A DNA stretch of 54,642 nt from Caballeronia arationis (GCF_001544975.2 NZ_FCOG02000041.1:1-54642), one strand, 5' to 3'; shown: positions 41,819 through 51,487, counted from the first letter of the stretch. Program-made: numbers and translations. The notes: a model not told the origin generated them from the sequence alone.

Positions 41819-42565
41819 TTAGCGCATGCCGCCGCTCGCGACCAGATGCTCGCCCGTGAGCCAGCGCGAGTCGTCCGATGCCAGGAACACGGCGATCGAA
41901 GCTATGTCATCCGGCTGGCCGAGGCGGCCAAGCGGAGTCTGGCTGAGCGCCGACGTTTCGAAGTCGGACCCGATGATGCCCGCGGTATGCGTACCCTCGG
42001 TGACCACCACGCCCGGATTGATGGAGTTCACGCGAATCTTCCTTGCACCGAGTTCGCGGGCCAGCACGCCCGTGATCGCATCGACGGCGCCCTTCGTGCC
42101 GCTATAGACGGCGCTGGCCGGCGGCGTAATGGTGCTGACGACCGAACTGACGTTGACGATGCTCGCGCCCTCGCCGAGATGGCGCGCGGCGGCCTGCGTC
42201 GTGAGGAGAACGCCTAGAACGTTGGTATTGAACTGCTTGTGGAAATGCTCTTCCGTGATTTCTTCGATCGGCGAGAACTCGTAGATACCCGAGTTGTTCA
42301 CCAGAATGTCGAGGCGTCCGTACGTTTCGATGGCTGCGTTGATGATGCCTTGCGCATCAGCCGCCTTCGACACATCGCCACCGACCGCGACAGCACGGCC
42401 GCTGGCGGCGGTGATCGCCGCGACGACGGCATCCGCGCCTGCCTTGCTGCTTGCATAGTTGACGACGACCGATGCGCCTTCGGCTGCGAGTGCCTTGGCG
42501 ATAGCTGCTCCGATGCCCTTCGACGCGCCCGTGACGACCGCTACTTTGCCTGCGAGTTTGCTCAT
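41819..42565 (-). CDS. SDR family oxidoreductase (3-oxoacyl-ACP reductase-like)
   Basis: A 248-residue classical SDR. TGASKGIG (12-19) is the cofactor loop, NNSG is at 90-93, Ser140-141 lie in VNVSS, and Tyr154/Lys158 form YxxxK. The C-terminus ends in WLTGEHLVASGGMR, as in FabG-like proteins. ATG 42565 is the family start. The longer frame to 42736 adds unrelated residues. Homologues in Burkholderia are often glucose-dehydrogenase or FabG-like enzymes of unknown substrate. Transcribed alone, 78 nt from the amidohydrolase. Confidence 0.88.
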   Translation of the reverse strand: MSKLAGKVAVVTGASKGIGAAIAKALAAEGASVVVNYASSKAGADAVVAAITAASGRAVAVGGDVSKAADAQGIINAAIETYGRLDILVNNSGIYEFSPIEEITEEHFHKQFNTNVLGVLLTTQAAARHLGEGASIVNVSSVVSTITPPASAVYSGTKGAVDAITGVLARELGARKIRVNSINPGVVVTEGTHTAGIIGSDFETSALSQTPLGRLGQPDDIASIAVFLASDDSRWLTGEHLVASGGMR

Positions 42566-43027
42566 GATTCTTTCCCTCAATAGACTGCTTACGGAACATG
42601 ACGCTGAACCAGCCGTCCTGCGATGGTGCAAATGTAGTGATATCTTCGGTCGCGATAAAGCCGCCCGGAGCGAATTGATTGGCTGGATTTCACGAACAAT
42701 CGAAGGACGGCCGCGGCGCATCGGCCTGTAGCCCATTGGTGCATGAGCTTACTTAACGCAGGAAATGTCGTGGTTTCGGATTCAATTGACCCGGCGATCG
42801 GCTTTCTTTCGCGTTCCGCGCACCGGGGATATTGGACCAAAGCCCAATACATGTTCTTCGACAAGCGTCTTACGCTAGGAATAGCGTGGAATGGAACTGC
42901 GCACGCGGTTGCTGGTTCCGGAAGACCGGCCGCGTGCGCGACCGGATGACGACGAATGCGGCCCGACCCCACCGACCCGGGGCGCTCCGGCTATAGGGGT
43001 CTTTCAACCTGACGATGGAGAAAAGGA
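42566..43027. promoter_or_regulatory. 462-nt divergent region with two stem-loops upstream of the SYLF gene
   Basis: No gene is supported. ACGCTA-GGAA-TAGCGT (42873-42888) and the perfect 10-bp repeat GCGCACGCGG/CCGCGTGCGC (42900-42909, 42931-42940) are adjacent. The inside of the latter has a second near-palindrome around TTCCGGAA. They lie 90-150 nt before the SYLF start and could be protein-binding sites or a structured leader. Confidence 0.5.
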
Positions 43028-43618
43028 ATGCAAAGACGAGACTTCATGGTTCAGTCGACGGCCGCGTTGGCACTGGGCGGGCTCGCGCTTGCCGGATGCA
43101 CGACCACGACGAACAAGGGTGACCAGAAAACCGCAGGCGACACCGATGAGCGCCGTTCCATCGACGCCGATGTCGACGCAACGATCCAGCGCCTGTACGC
43201 CACCGTTCGCGGCTCGCAGGAACTGGTCGCGAAATCGCGCGGCATTCTGGTGTTTCCGTCGGTGATTCAGGCCGGGTTCGTCATCGGCGCGCAATACGGC
43301 AAGGGGTCGCTGAGGGTCAGCGGCGCGACGGTCGGCTACTACAGCACGACGTCGGCCTCGTTCGGCTTTCAGGCCGGTGCGCAGTCGAAGGCACTCATCT
43401 TCCTATTCATGACGCAGGAAGCACTCGACAAGCTGCGCAATACCGACGGCTGGTCGGCGGGCGTCGACGCTTCGGTTGCGCTCGTCAAGGTAGGAGCGAA
43501 CGGCGCAATCGACTCCACGACCGCGACGGCACCCGTCGAAGCATTCGTCCTGACGAATGCGGGCCTGATGGCGGATGTCTCACTCGCGGGAACGAAGGTT
43601 TCGCCTCTCAAGATCTGA
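43028..43618 (+). CDS. SYLF (YSC84) domain lipoprotein
   Basis: A 196-residue exported protein. The N-terminus has a twin-arginine-like start (QRRDFM) and a lipobox LAGC (Cys24), so it may be a Tat- or Sec-exported lipoprotein. The SYLF/YSC84 lipid-binding domain covers most of the rest: SQELVAKSRGILVFPSV, then GAQYGKGSLRVSG, YYSTTSASFGFQAGAQSKA and LMADVSLAGTK near the end. Bacterial versions are probably envelope lipid-binding proteins of unknown purpose. The GGAG site is 8 nt upstream. Confidence 0.87.
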   Translation: MQRRDFMVQSTAALALGGLALAGCTTTTNKGDQKTAGDTDERRSIDADVDATIQRLYATVRGSQELVAKSRGILVFPSVIQAGFVIGAQYGKGSLRVSGATVGYYSTTSASFGFQAGAQSKALIFLFMTQEALDKLRNTDGWSAGVDASVALVKVGANGAIDSTTATAPVEAFVLTNAGLMADVSLAGTKVSPLKI

Positions 43619-43750
43619 CGAAAGCGCGGTGCTGAAAAGCCTTGGCGTGTGCTGCACGGCAAGGCACCCGGCCTTGCGGCTTCGCATGAGGTCCGGGACG
43701 CTGGCGCCTGCGGCGCGGGCCGGGTGTTGTCCGATGGCAGGAGGTGTCAG

Positions 43751-46477
43751 GTGACCGCTGAACACGACCGGCTCGATCAGGCTCGCAGCCGAGACGCGCC
43801 GTGGAAGGCATGGGGCCCCTATCTGTCGGAGCGGCAATGGGGAACCGTGCGCGAAGACTACAGCGACTCCGGCGACGCCTGGAACTACTTCAATCACGAC
43901 CAGGCTCGCTCGCGTGCGTATCGATGGGGTGAAGACGGGCTCGCCGGCATCTCTGACGACCAGCAGATCCTCTGCTTTGCGCTGAGCCTCTGGAACGGCA
44001 ACGACCCGATCCTGAAGGAAAGGCTCTTCGGTCTCACCAACAGCGAAGGCAATCACGGCGAAGACGTCAAGGAATATTATTTTTACCTCGATTCGACGCC
44101 GACACATTCGTACATGAAGTACCTGTACAAATATCCGCAGTCTGCGTATCCCTATGCCGATCTCGCCGCGACGAACAGCCGGCGCGGTCGCCAGGACTTC
44201 GAATATGAACTGATGGATACCGGCGTCTTCGACGACGATCGCTATTTCGATGTCTTCGTCGAATATGCGAAGGCGTCGCCCGAAGACATCCTGATCCAGA
44301 TCACCGCGTTCAATCGCGGTCCTGCATCCGCCGCGCTGCACCTTCTGCCGACGCTGTGGTTTCGCAACGTCTGGTCGTGGGGCGAGGAAGCGTTGCGGCC
44401 TTCTCTCAGGCAAGCCGCGGCGGCGGAGGATGCCGGCTGCGTCGTTGCGGCCGTTCATCGCGAACTCGGCGCGTGGTCGCTGTATTGCGAAGGCACCGCT
44501 GCCCTGCTCTTCACGGAGAACGACACCAACACCGAGCGCCTCTCCGGCATGCCGAACCGGACGCCCTTCGTCAAGGACGGTATCGACAGCACCGTCGTGC
44601 ACCGTGCCGAAGGTGCGGTGAATCCGGAGAAGCGCGGGACGAAGGCTGCCGCCCACTATCGATTCGACGTGAGCGCCGGCGAATCCCGCACCGTTCGACT
44701 GAGGCTTCGCCGCGAAGCGCCGGAGCAGGCGCCATCCGTCGAAGCGGCGTTCGGCGACGCTTACAGCGACACCCTGAACACCCGTCGCAAGGAAGCCGAC
44801 GACTTCTATGCCACGGTCATTCCCGCTTCGCTCGACGACGACGCAAGGAACGTGATGCGTCAGGCGCTCGCCGGGATGATGTGGTCCAAGCAGTTCTATT
44901 ACTACGATGTCGACCGATGGCTGACCGAGCGCGGCGCCGACCCGTTCAATCCTCAGCGGCGCTCGCCACGCAACGATCACTGGCATCACATGTTCAACGC
45001 GGACATCGTCTCGATGCCCGACAAGTGGGAATACCCGTGGTACGCGGCGTGGGATCTGGCGTTTCATGTGCTCGCACTGACGCTTGTCGACCCGGACTTC
45101 GGCAAACAGCAACTCGACCTGATGCTCCGGGAACGCTATCTGCACCCGAACGGACAGCTCCCCGCCTACGAGTGGAATTTCGGCGATGTCAATCCGCCGG
45201 TGCATGCGTGGTCGACCATCTTTACGTATCGTCTCGAAGAGTTCCGTCATGGTCAGGGCGATCTGGTCTGGCTCGAACGCGCGTTCCACAAGCTTCTGCT
45301 CAACTTCACATGGTGGGTGAACCGCAAGGATCGCGAAGGCAATAATGTCTTCGAAGGCGGCTTTCTCGGACTCGACAACATAGGCGTTTTCGACCGCAGC
45401 GCCCCTCTGCCCACGGGCGGCTATCTGGAGCAGGCGGATGGCACCGCATGGATGGCGCTCTTCTGCGAGAACATGCTCGAAATCGCGGCGCAACTCGCGT
45501 TGCAGAACCCGGCGTACGTGGACATGTGCGTCAAGTTCGTATCGCACTTCCTGTGGATCGCATCGTCGATGTTGCGCGCCGGCCAGGGCACCGGCATGTG
45601 GGACGAAGAGGACGGCTTCTTTTACGACGTGCTGCGCCTGCCCGACGGCCGCTCAGAACGGCTCAAGGTGCGCTCGATGGTGGGACTTCTGCCGCTTTGC
45701 GCCGTCACCTCCTTCGATGGAGCACTGGTCGAGCGCGAACCCGAAGCATTCCAGAACCTCAAGCGGTTCATCGACGCGCGCCCGGAGATCGTCGCCTCCA
45801 TCCACGACCTGACGGCGAAGGGCGTCGGCGGCCGGCGGCTTGCGGCCATTCTGAACGAAGACAAGCTGCGCCGCGTGCTCGCGAAAATGCTCGACGAAAA
45901 CGAATTCCTGAGCCCGTACGGCATCCGCTCGCTGTCCCGCCATCACGCAGATCATCCGTACACGTATCGCGCGGGCGGGCAGGAATACCGGGTGTCGTAC
46001 TTGCCGGCGGAATCGGATACAGGCATGTTCGGCGGCAACTCCAACTGGCGCGGTCCCGTCTGGATGCCGGTGAACGGCCTGATCATCCGCGCGCTGCTGC
46101 AGTATTTCACCTTCTATGGAAACGACTTCAAGGTGGAATGCCCGACGAACTCCGGGCATTTCATGACGCTCTACGAAGTGGCCGAGGAAATCACGAACCG
46201 GCTCGCGCGCATTTTCCTGCGCGGCCCCGACGGCCGCCGGCCGGTTTATGGCGGCACCCGCAAGTTTCAGGATGATCCGCACTGGCGCGATCACATCCTG
46301 TTCTACGAATACTTTCACGGCGACAACGGCGCGGGACTCGGCGCGAGCCACCAGACCGGGTGGACCGGCATCGTCAGTCGCGCGATGCACATGTTCGCCA
46401 CGACCACACCCGAGCAGCTTCTGAAGATGGGCCGGGTCGCCGCATTCGCCGAGACGCCGGTTGCCAAGCCAGAATGA
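43751..46477 (+). CDS. GH63/MGH1-like glucosidase
   Basis: A 908-residue cytosolic glycoside hydrolase similar to bacterial GH63 (mannosylglycerate hydrolase/YgjK-like) proteins. The N-terminal region has WGPYLSERQWGTVREDYS and the DAWNYFNHDQARSRAYRWGEDG motif. The (alpha/alpha)6 catalytic part includes WYAAWDLAFHVLALTLVD, in which aspartate is the likely acid, and FGGNSNWRGPVWMPVN. The GTG at 43751 has AGGAGG 6 nt upstream; the frame is open to 43649 but that part is unlike the family. No signal peptide. The substrate is probably an alpha-glucoside such as a compatible-solute glucoside or disaccharide. Confidence 0.85.
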   Translation: MTAEHDRLDQARSRDAPWKAWGPYLSERQWGTVREDYSDSGDAWNYFNHDQARSRAYRWGEDGLAGISDDQQILCFALSLWNGNDPILKERLFGLTNSEGNHGEDVKEYYFYLDSTPTHSYMKYLYKYPQSAYPYADLAATNSRRGRQDFEYELMDTGVFDDDRYFDVFVEYAKASPEDILIQITAFNRGPASAALHLLPTLWFRNVWSWGEEALRPSLRQAAAAEDAGCVVAAVHRELGAWSLYCEGTAALLFTENDTNTERLSGMPNRTPFVKDGIDSTVVHRAEGAVNPEKRGTKAAAHYRFDVSAGESRTVRLRLRREAPEQAPSVEAAFGDAYSDTLNTRRKEADDFYATVIPASLDDDARNVMRQALAGMMWSKQFYYYDVDRWLTERGADPFNPQRRSPRNDHWHHMFNADIVSMPDKWEYPWYAAWDLAFHVLALTLVDPDFGKQQLDLMLRERYLHPNGQLPAYEWNFGDVNPPVHAWSTIFTYRLEEFRHGQGDLVWLERAFHKLLLNFTWWVNRKDREGNNVFEGGFLGLDNIGVFDRSAPLPTGGYLEQADGTAWMALFCENMLEIAAQLALQNPAYVDMCVKFVSHFLWIASSMLRAGQGTGMWDEEDGFFYDVLRLPDGRSERLKVRSMVGLLPLCAVTSFDGALVEREPEAFQNLKRFIDARPEIVASIHDLTAKGVGGRRLAAILNEDKLRRVLAKMLDENEFLSPYGIRSLSRHHADHPYTYRAGGQEYRVSYLPAESDTGMFGGNSNWRGPVWMPVNGLIIRALLQYFTFYGNDFKVECPTNSGHFMTLYEVAEEITNRLARIFLRGPDGRRPVYGGTRKFQDDPHWRDHILFYEYFHGDNGAGLGASHQTGWTGIVSRAMHMFATTTPEQLLKMGRVAAFAETPVAKPE

Positions 46478-46495
46478 CGCTCGCTTACAGGGAAC

Positions 46496-46512
46496 CATCG
46501 GCTCAGCCGATG
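46496..46512 (+). terminator. 7-bp hairpin after the GH63 gene
   Basis: CATCGGC-TCA-GCCGATG (46496-46512) is a perfect short stem with a TCA loop, 19 nt after the stop. No U-tract follows. Confidence 0.4.
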
Positions 46513-46623
46513 CTTCTGATCTGAAATAGCGATTTTACTTCTGTATCCGCGCCTCCTAGCATCCAGGGATCGGCATCGTCGGCTGGGCGACGCCCACCGC
46601 CGACGCCCGTCCAGGAGGCAGAC

Positions 46624-49545
46624 ATGGAACACGGCGCTCGCACGCAAGACGAGAAGCTCGAAGTGAAGACAACCACGTGCTATATGTGCGCATGCCGCTG
46701 CGGCATCCGCGTGCATCTGCGCGATGGCGAAGTGCGCTACATCGACGGCAACCCGAATCATCCGCTCAACCAGGGCGTGATCTGCGCGAAAGGCGCATCG
46801 GGCATCATGAAGCAGTATTCCCCCGCGCGTCTCACGCAACCGCTGATGCGCAAGCAGAACGCCGAACGGGGCAGCGCGCAGTTCGAGCCCGTCTCGTGGG
46901 ACGTCGCGTTCGCCACGCTCGAAAAGCGCCTCTCACACCTGCGCGCCACCGATCCGAAGAAGTTCGCGCTCTTCACCGGCCGCGACCAGATGCAGGCGCT
47001 GACCGGTCTCTTCGCCAAGCAGTTCGGCACGCCCAACTATGCGGCGCACGGCGGCTTCTGCTCGGCGAACATGGCGGCGGGCATGATCTATACGATGGGC
47101 GGCTCGTTCTGGGAATTCGGCGGCCCCGATCTCGACAGCGCGAAGCTCTTCCTGATGATCGGCACGGCCGAGGACCATCACTCGAATCCGCTCAAGATCG
47201 CCCTCTCGAAGTTCAAGCGCGCGGGCGGACGCTTCATCGCGATCAATCCGATCCGCACGGGCTACGCCGCAATCGCGGACGAATGGGTGCCGATCCGCCC
47301 GGGCACCGACGGCGCGCTCTTCATGGCGCTGATCCACGAACTGATCGCCGCCGACGCTTACGACCATGAGTTCGTCGCGCGCTTCACGAACGCGGCCGAG
47401 TTGCTCGACGTGAACGAAGCGAGCGACCGCTTCGGTCTCTTCGTCAAGAACCGCCAAGCCGACGAAGGCAACCCGCTTTTTCCGCAGAATCACATGTGGT
47501 GGGATCGCGCGAGCAATCGTGCAGTGCCGCATCACGCGCCCGACGCGGAACCCGCGCTCGATGGCCGCTATACGCTCGACGATGGCACGCCGGTGCGTCC
47601 GTCGTTCGCGTTGCTGAAGGAGCGCGTCGCGGACTGCACGCCGGAGTGGGCCGCCGAGATCACCGGCATCCCCGCCGCGACGATCCGGCGCATCGCCGCG
47701 GAAATGGTGCAGGTGAGCCGCGACCATAAGATCACGCTGCCGATCCGCTGGACCGACGCATGGGGCAAGACCCACGATACCGTGACGGGCAACCCGGTCG
47801 CCTTCCATGCGATGCGCGGGCTCGCGGCGCACTCGAACGGCTTCCAGTCGATCCGCGCGCTTGCTGTGCTGATGTCGATGCTCGGCACCATCGACCGGCC
47901 GGGCGGCTTTCGCCACAAGGCGCCGTTTCCGCGCGCGGTGCCGCCGTCGGCAAAACCGCCGAATCATCCCGATCAGGTGAAACCCAACACGCCGCTAGCG
48001 AACGGTCCGCTCGGCTGGCCCGCCGCGCCAGAAGATCTCTTCATCGACGACGCGGGCGGGCCGGTGCGCATCGACAAGGCGTTCTCGTGGGAATATCCGC
48101 TCGCGGTCCACGGGTTGATGCACAGCGTCATTACGAACGCGTGGCGCGGCGATCCGTACCCCATCGACACGCTCATGATCTTCATGGCGAACATGGCGTG
48201 GAATTCGTCGATGAACACGATGGAAGTGCGCCGCATGCTCGCCGACAAGCACGAGAACGGCGAGTACAAGATTCCGTTCATCGTCGTGTGCGATGCGTTC
48301 CAGTCCGAGATGACGGCCTTCGCCGATTTGATCCTGCCCGACACGACGTATCTGGAACGGCACGACGCGATGTCGATGCTCGATCGCCCGATCTCCGAGT
48401 TCGACGGTCCCGTCGATTCGGTGCGCGTGCCGGTTGTGCCGCCGACGGGCGAATGCAAGCCGTTCCAGGAAGTGATCGTCGAACTCGCGAGCCGTCTCAA
48501 GCTGCCCGCGTTCATGACACCAGAAGGCAAGCGCAAGTATCGCGACTATCCGGACTTCATCATCAATCACCAGACGGCGCCGGGTTCGGGCGTCGGCTTC
48601 CTGATCGGCTGGCGCGGCAAGGACGGCAAGGATGCGCTCGTGGGCGAGCCGAATCCGCGTCAGTGGGAGGAATATGCGAAGCACGACTGCGTCTTCCATT
48701 ACAGGATGCCCGAGACATTGCAGTACATGCGCAACTGCAACGGGCCATATCTGCAATGGGCCGTCGAGAAGGGCTTTCGCAAGTTCAAAGAGCCGATCCT
48801 GATCCAGCTCTATTCCGACGTGATGCAGAAATTCCGCCTCGCCGCGCAAGGGCGTACGAAGGGGCGGCAGCCGCCGGATCATCTGCGCGCGCGCGTCGAG
48901 CAGTATTTCGATCCGCTGCCGTTCTGGTATGCCCCGCTCGAACGCGATTCGACCGATCTCGCGCGCTTCCCGCTCGCCGCCGTCACCCAGCGGCCGATGG
49001 CGATGTATCACTCGTGGGATTCGCAGAACGCGTGGCTGCGGCAGATTCACGGCGAGAACATGCTGTACATGAACCCGAAGATGGCGCGCGAGAACGGCAT
49101 CGAGGACGGCGGCTGGATCTATGTCGAATCGCAATGGGGCAAGGTGCGCTGCATGGCGCGCTATAGCGAAACGGTCGAGCCCGGCACCGTGTGGACCTGG
49201 AACGCGATCGGCAAGGCGGCGGGCGCGTGGAATCTCGGCGCCGATGCCAACGAATCGCAGCGCGGCTTCCTGCTCAACCATCTCATCACGGACGAACTGC
49301 CCGGCGCGACCCCGAAAGACGCGCGCTATTCGAACTCCGATCCGATCACGGGACAGGCCGCGTGGTACGACGTGCGCGTGCGCGTCTATCCCGCCGAGGC
49401 CGACGCCGATCACACGCTGCCCCAGTTCGCGCCGATGCACGACGTGCCCGGCATGACCGGCGTGATCCAGCGTGTGGTGCAGACTTACTTCGCGGGGCGC
49501 GGCGAGTTCGCGGCGCGCCTTCGCAACACCGTCAAGCGCAACTGA
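46624..49545 (+). CDS. soeA: Molybdopterin oxidoreductase catalytic subunit (SoeA-like)
   Basis: A 973-residue DMSO-reductase-family enzyme with bis-MGD. An N-terminal [4Fe-4S] site is formed by Cys19, Cys22, Cys26 and Cys54 (C-x2-C-x3-C-x27-C). Later landmarks include HGGFCSANMAAGMIYTMGG, the NPIRTGYAAIADEWVPIRPG cofactor segment and the C-terminal molydopterin-binding domain (MAMYHSWDSQNAWLRQIH). No twin-arginine signal is present, so the enzyme is cytoplasmic, as in SoeABC sulfite dehydrogenase and unlike DmsA or PsrA. Polysulfide/thiosulfate or another anion cannot be excluded. The ATG has an AGGAGG site. Confidence 0.8.
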   Translation: MEHGARTQDEKLEVKTTTCYMCACRCGIRVHLRDGEVRYIDGNPNHPLNQGVICAKGASGIMKQYSPARLTQPLMRKQNAERGSAQFEPVSWDVAFATLEKRLSHLRATDPKKFALFTGRDQMQALTGLFAKQFGTPNYAAHGGFCSANMAAGMIYTMGGSFWEFGGPDLDSAKLFLMIGTAEDHHSNPLKIALSKFKRAGGRFIAINPIRTGYAAIADEWVPIRPGTDGALFMALIHELIAADAYDHEFVARFTNAAELLDVNEASDRFGLFVKNRQADEGNPLFPQNHMWWDRASNRAVPHHAPDAEPALDGRYTLDDGTPVRPSFALLKERVADCTPEWAAEITGIPAATIRRIAAEMVQVSRDHKITLPIRWTDAWGKTHDTVTGNPVAFHAMRGLAAHSNGFQSIRALAVLMSMLGTIDRPGGFRHKAPFPRAVPPSAKPPNHPDQVKPNTPLANGPLGWPAAPEDLFIDDAGGPVRIDKAFSWEYPLAVHGLMHSVITNAWRGDPYPIDTLMIFMANMAWNSSMNTMEVRRMLADKHENGEYKIPFIVVCDAFQSEMTAFADLILPDTTYLERHDAMSMLDRPISEFDGPVDSVRVPVVPPTGECKPFQEVIVELASRLKLPAFMTPEGKRKYRDYPDFIINHQTAPGSGVGFLIGWRGKDGKDALVGEPNPRQWEEYAKHDCVFHYRMPETLQYMRNCNGPYLQWAVEKGFRKFKEPILIQLYSDVMQKFRLAAQGRTKGRQPPDHLRARVEQYFDPLPFWYAPLERDSTDLARFPLAAVTQRPMAMYHSWDSQNAWLRQIHGENMLYMNPKMARENGIEDGGWIYVESQWGKVRCMARYSETVEPGTVWTWNAIGKAAGAWNLGADANESQRGFLLNHLITDELPGATPKDARYSNSDPITGQAAWYDVRVRVYPAEADADHTLPQFAPMHDVPGMTGVIQRVVQTYFAGRGEFAARLRNTVKRN

Positions 49546-49558
49546 CGAGGAGACCAAC

Positions 49559-50293
49559 ATGACCCAGATGGCGCTCGTAATCGACCTGAACGTCTGCGTG
49601 GGATGCCACGCATGCGTGACGAGCTGCAAGGAATGGAACACGTCGGGCGAGGCAGGCAGTCTCGCGGATTTGCGTCCGTACGACGCCGATCCCTCCGGCA
49701 CGTTCTTCAACCGCGTGCAGACCTACGAGGCAGGCGAGTTTCCGCTCGCCGACACGATCCATTTTCCGAAGTCGTGTCTGCACTGCGAGGACCCGCCGTG
49801 CGTGCCCGTCTGTCCGACCGGCGCGAGCTACAAGCGCAAGGAAGACGGCCTCGTGCTGGTCGATTTCGACAAGTGCATCGGCTGCAAGTACTGCGCGTGG
49901 GCTTGCCCGTACGGCGCGCGCGAACTCGACGAAGAGCGCAAGGAGATGACCAAGTGCACCCTTTGCGCGGACCGCATCTATAACGAGGCGCTTCCCGAGC
50001 GCGACCGCAAGCCCGCGTGCGTGCTGGCGTGCCCGACGTCGGCGCGGCTCTTCGGCGATATCCACGATCCCGAGTCGGTGGTCTCGAAGGCGATTCGCGA
50101 GCGCGGCGGCTATCAGCTGATGCCCGAATGGGAGACGAAGCCGGCCAACCACTATCTGCCGCGTCAGCCGGTGAGTTCGTGCGGCAGTGGCGGCTCGTGT
50201 TCGTGCCAGCCGGAGAACGCCGAATCCATGCCGATCGACATGCAGATCGAGCGCGGCGAAATCAACCTGGCGTCGATGGCAGTGCGTGTCTGA
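49559..50293 (+). CDS. soeB: Four-cluster ferredoxin subunit (SoeB-like)
   Basis: A 244-residue electron-transfer subunit. Cysteine clusters include CVGCHACVTSC (13-23), CLHCEDPPCVPVC, CIGCKYCAWAC and CTLCADR/CVLACP, giving four [4Fe-4S] centres of the DmsB/NrfC/SoeB type. A short Cys-rich tail (CGSGGSCSC) follows; its role is unknown. The ATG at 49559 has GAGGAG and lies 13 nt after the SoeA stop. It should link the molybdoenzyme to the membrane subunit. Confidence 0.85.
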   Translation: MTQMALVIDLNVCVGCHACVTSCKEWNTSGEAGSLADLRPYDADPSGTFFNRVQTYEAGEFPLADTIHFPKSCLHCEDPPCVPVCPTGASYKRKEDGLVLVDFDKCIGCKYCAWACPYGARELDEERKEMTKCTLCADRIYNEALPERDRKPACVLACPTSARLFGDIHDPESVVSKAIRERGGYQLMPEWETKPANHYLPRQPVSSCGSGGSCSCQPENAESMPIDMQIERGEINLASMAVRV

Positions 50294-50314
50294 CCATTTT
50301 TTTTGGAGCAACAC

Positions 50315-51274
50315 ATGAAACCCGCATTTTCAGTCGTGTTTCTCACGACCTTGAGCGGCGCCGCGCAAGGCCTGCTTGTCGCGCTTGTCGGCGTGGAGGC
50401 AGCGCTCCGGCTCGGCCTGTTGTCGGCAAGTGCAGCGCCTTCGCAGATGTTCTTCATCGTCGGCGCGGCGATTGCAGTCGTGCTCGGCGGGCTTGGGCTG
50501 CTCGCGTCGTTCTTCCATCTCGGGCATCCCGAGCGCGCCTGGCGCGCGATCGCAATGTGGCGCACATCGTGGCTCTCTCGCGAGTGCCTCTGCCTGCCCG
50601 CGTTCCTCGCGTGTGCAGCGGCGTATGGCGTCGCGCACTGGTTCGGCTCGCCGTGGTCGCTCGCGATCGGCGTGCTTGGCGTCATCGCGTGCGGCGCGCT
50701 CTTCGTCTGCACCGCGATGATCTATGCGTGCCTGCGCTTCCTTCAGGAATGGGCGACGCCGCTCACGATGGTCAACTTCGTGCTGCTCGGCTGCGCGTCG
50801 GGCTTCACGCTCGCGACCGCGTGCGCCGCGTGGCTCGCGCCGACGCTGACCGCCGCGCTGGCCGCCTGCGCATGCACGCTCACGCTCGCGGGCTGTGCGA
50901 GCCGCGTCGCTTCATTGAGGCGCAATGCGCGCCTGCGCCCGAAGTCGACGGTGCAGAGCGCGACCGGCATCAAGGGGCCGAACGTCGTGCAGAAATCGCG
51001 TGGCTTCACGGCGGGTGCTTTCAATCTGCGCGAGTTCTTCCACGGACAGACGCCGCAAGCGCTGCAGCGGATCAAGTGGACGTTTCTCGTCGGCGCGTTC
51101 GCTGTGCCGTTCGTGCTGATGGTGCTGGGAGCGGGCGCTTCGTCGGTCGGAGTGTCGATCGCGCTGTTTTGCGCGGCCTGCGTGACGCAGTATTCGGGAC
51201 TTGTCGCGGAGCGCTGGTTCTTCTTCGCCGAAGCGCGGCATCCGCAGAATATCTATTACGCGCGGGCTTCGTGA
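50315..51274 (+). CDS. soeC: Membrane anchor and quinone-reacting subunit (SoeC/DmsC-like)
   Basis: A 319-residue integral membrane protein with about eight helices, of the DmsC family. SVVFLTTLSGAAQGLL starts the first helix, and FFHLGHPERAWRAIAMWRTSWLSRE is a strong DmsC-type loop; a FQ-like RWFFFAE-x-RHPQNIYY element ends the protein. It passes electrons between quinone and SoeB. The ATG at 50315 has a GGAG site. Together the three genes encode a complete respiratory complex. A strong hairpin lies just after the stop. Confidence 0.85.
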   Translation: MKPAFSVVFLTTLSGAAQGLLVALVGVEAALRLGLLSASAAPSQMFFIVGAAIAVVLGGLGLLASFFHLGHPERAWRAIAMWRTSWLSRECLCLPAFLACAAAYGVAHWFGSPWSLAIGVLGVIACGALFVCTAMIYACLRFLQEWATPLTMVNFVLLGCASGFTLATACAAWLAPTLTAALAACACTLTLAGCASRVASLRRNARLRPKSTVQSATGIKGPNVVQKSRGFTAGAFNLREFFHGQTPQALQRIKWTFLVGAFAVPFVLMVLGAGASSVGVSIALFCAACVTQYSGLVAERWFFFAEARHPQNIYYARAS

Positions 51275-51278
51275 CGTA

Positions 51279-51314
51279 CTGCCCGGTTATGTTGCGTGCA
51301 ACATAATCGGGCAG
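51279..51314 (+). terminator. Long hairpin after the molybdoenzyme operon
   Basis: CTGCCCGGTTATGTTGC (51279-51295) pairs with GCAACATAATCGGGCAG (51298-51314) with a single G:T-type mismatch, a 17-bp stem with a 2-nt turn. No U-tract follows, but it is the natural end of the operon. Confidence 0.55.
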
Positions 51315-51326
51315 CACCATTCGAAT

Positions 51327-51476
51327 CTAGGCGGCAGGAACAAGCAGCACCTTCGCCGAAGCCGCAAGCCCTTGATGCAGATCGGAAAACGCCTTCGCAC
51401 CTCCGGACATCGGCCGCTCTTCGAGCCATTCGAGCGAACCGAACGCGCCTTCATGCAGCGCTTTCACGGTCGCGCG
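51327..51476 (-). pseudogene. C-terminal fragment of a zinc-type alcohol dehydrogenase
   Basis: The leftward frame ending at TAG 51327-51329 reads LRATVKALHEGAFGSLEWLE, then ERPMSGGAKAFSDLH and AASAKVLLVP. This is the typical end of medium-chain (zinc) dehydrogenases, where (D/G)GAxAFxDLxxGxxAAKIVLxP occurs. About 50 residues of the usual 340 remain. Recognisable similarity stops near 51476, only a few bases from the start of a truncated regulator on the opposite strand. Confidence 0.5.
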
Positions 51477-51487
51477 CAGACCGCGAC

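Noticed and set aside
43580..45547. 655-codon leftward ORF
   Set aside because: Antisense to the GH63-like glucosidase, with no ribosome site or recognisable domain.
47995..49710. 571-codon leftward ORF
   Set aside because: Antisense shadow of the molybdoenzyme catalytic subunit; Arg/His-rich without a domain.
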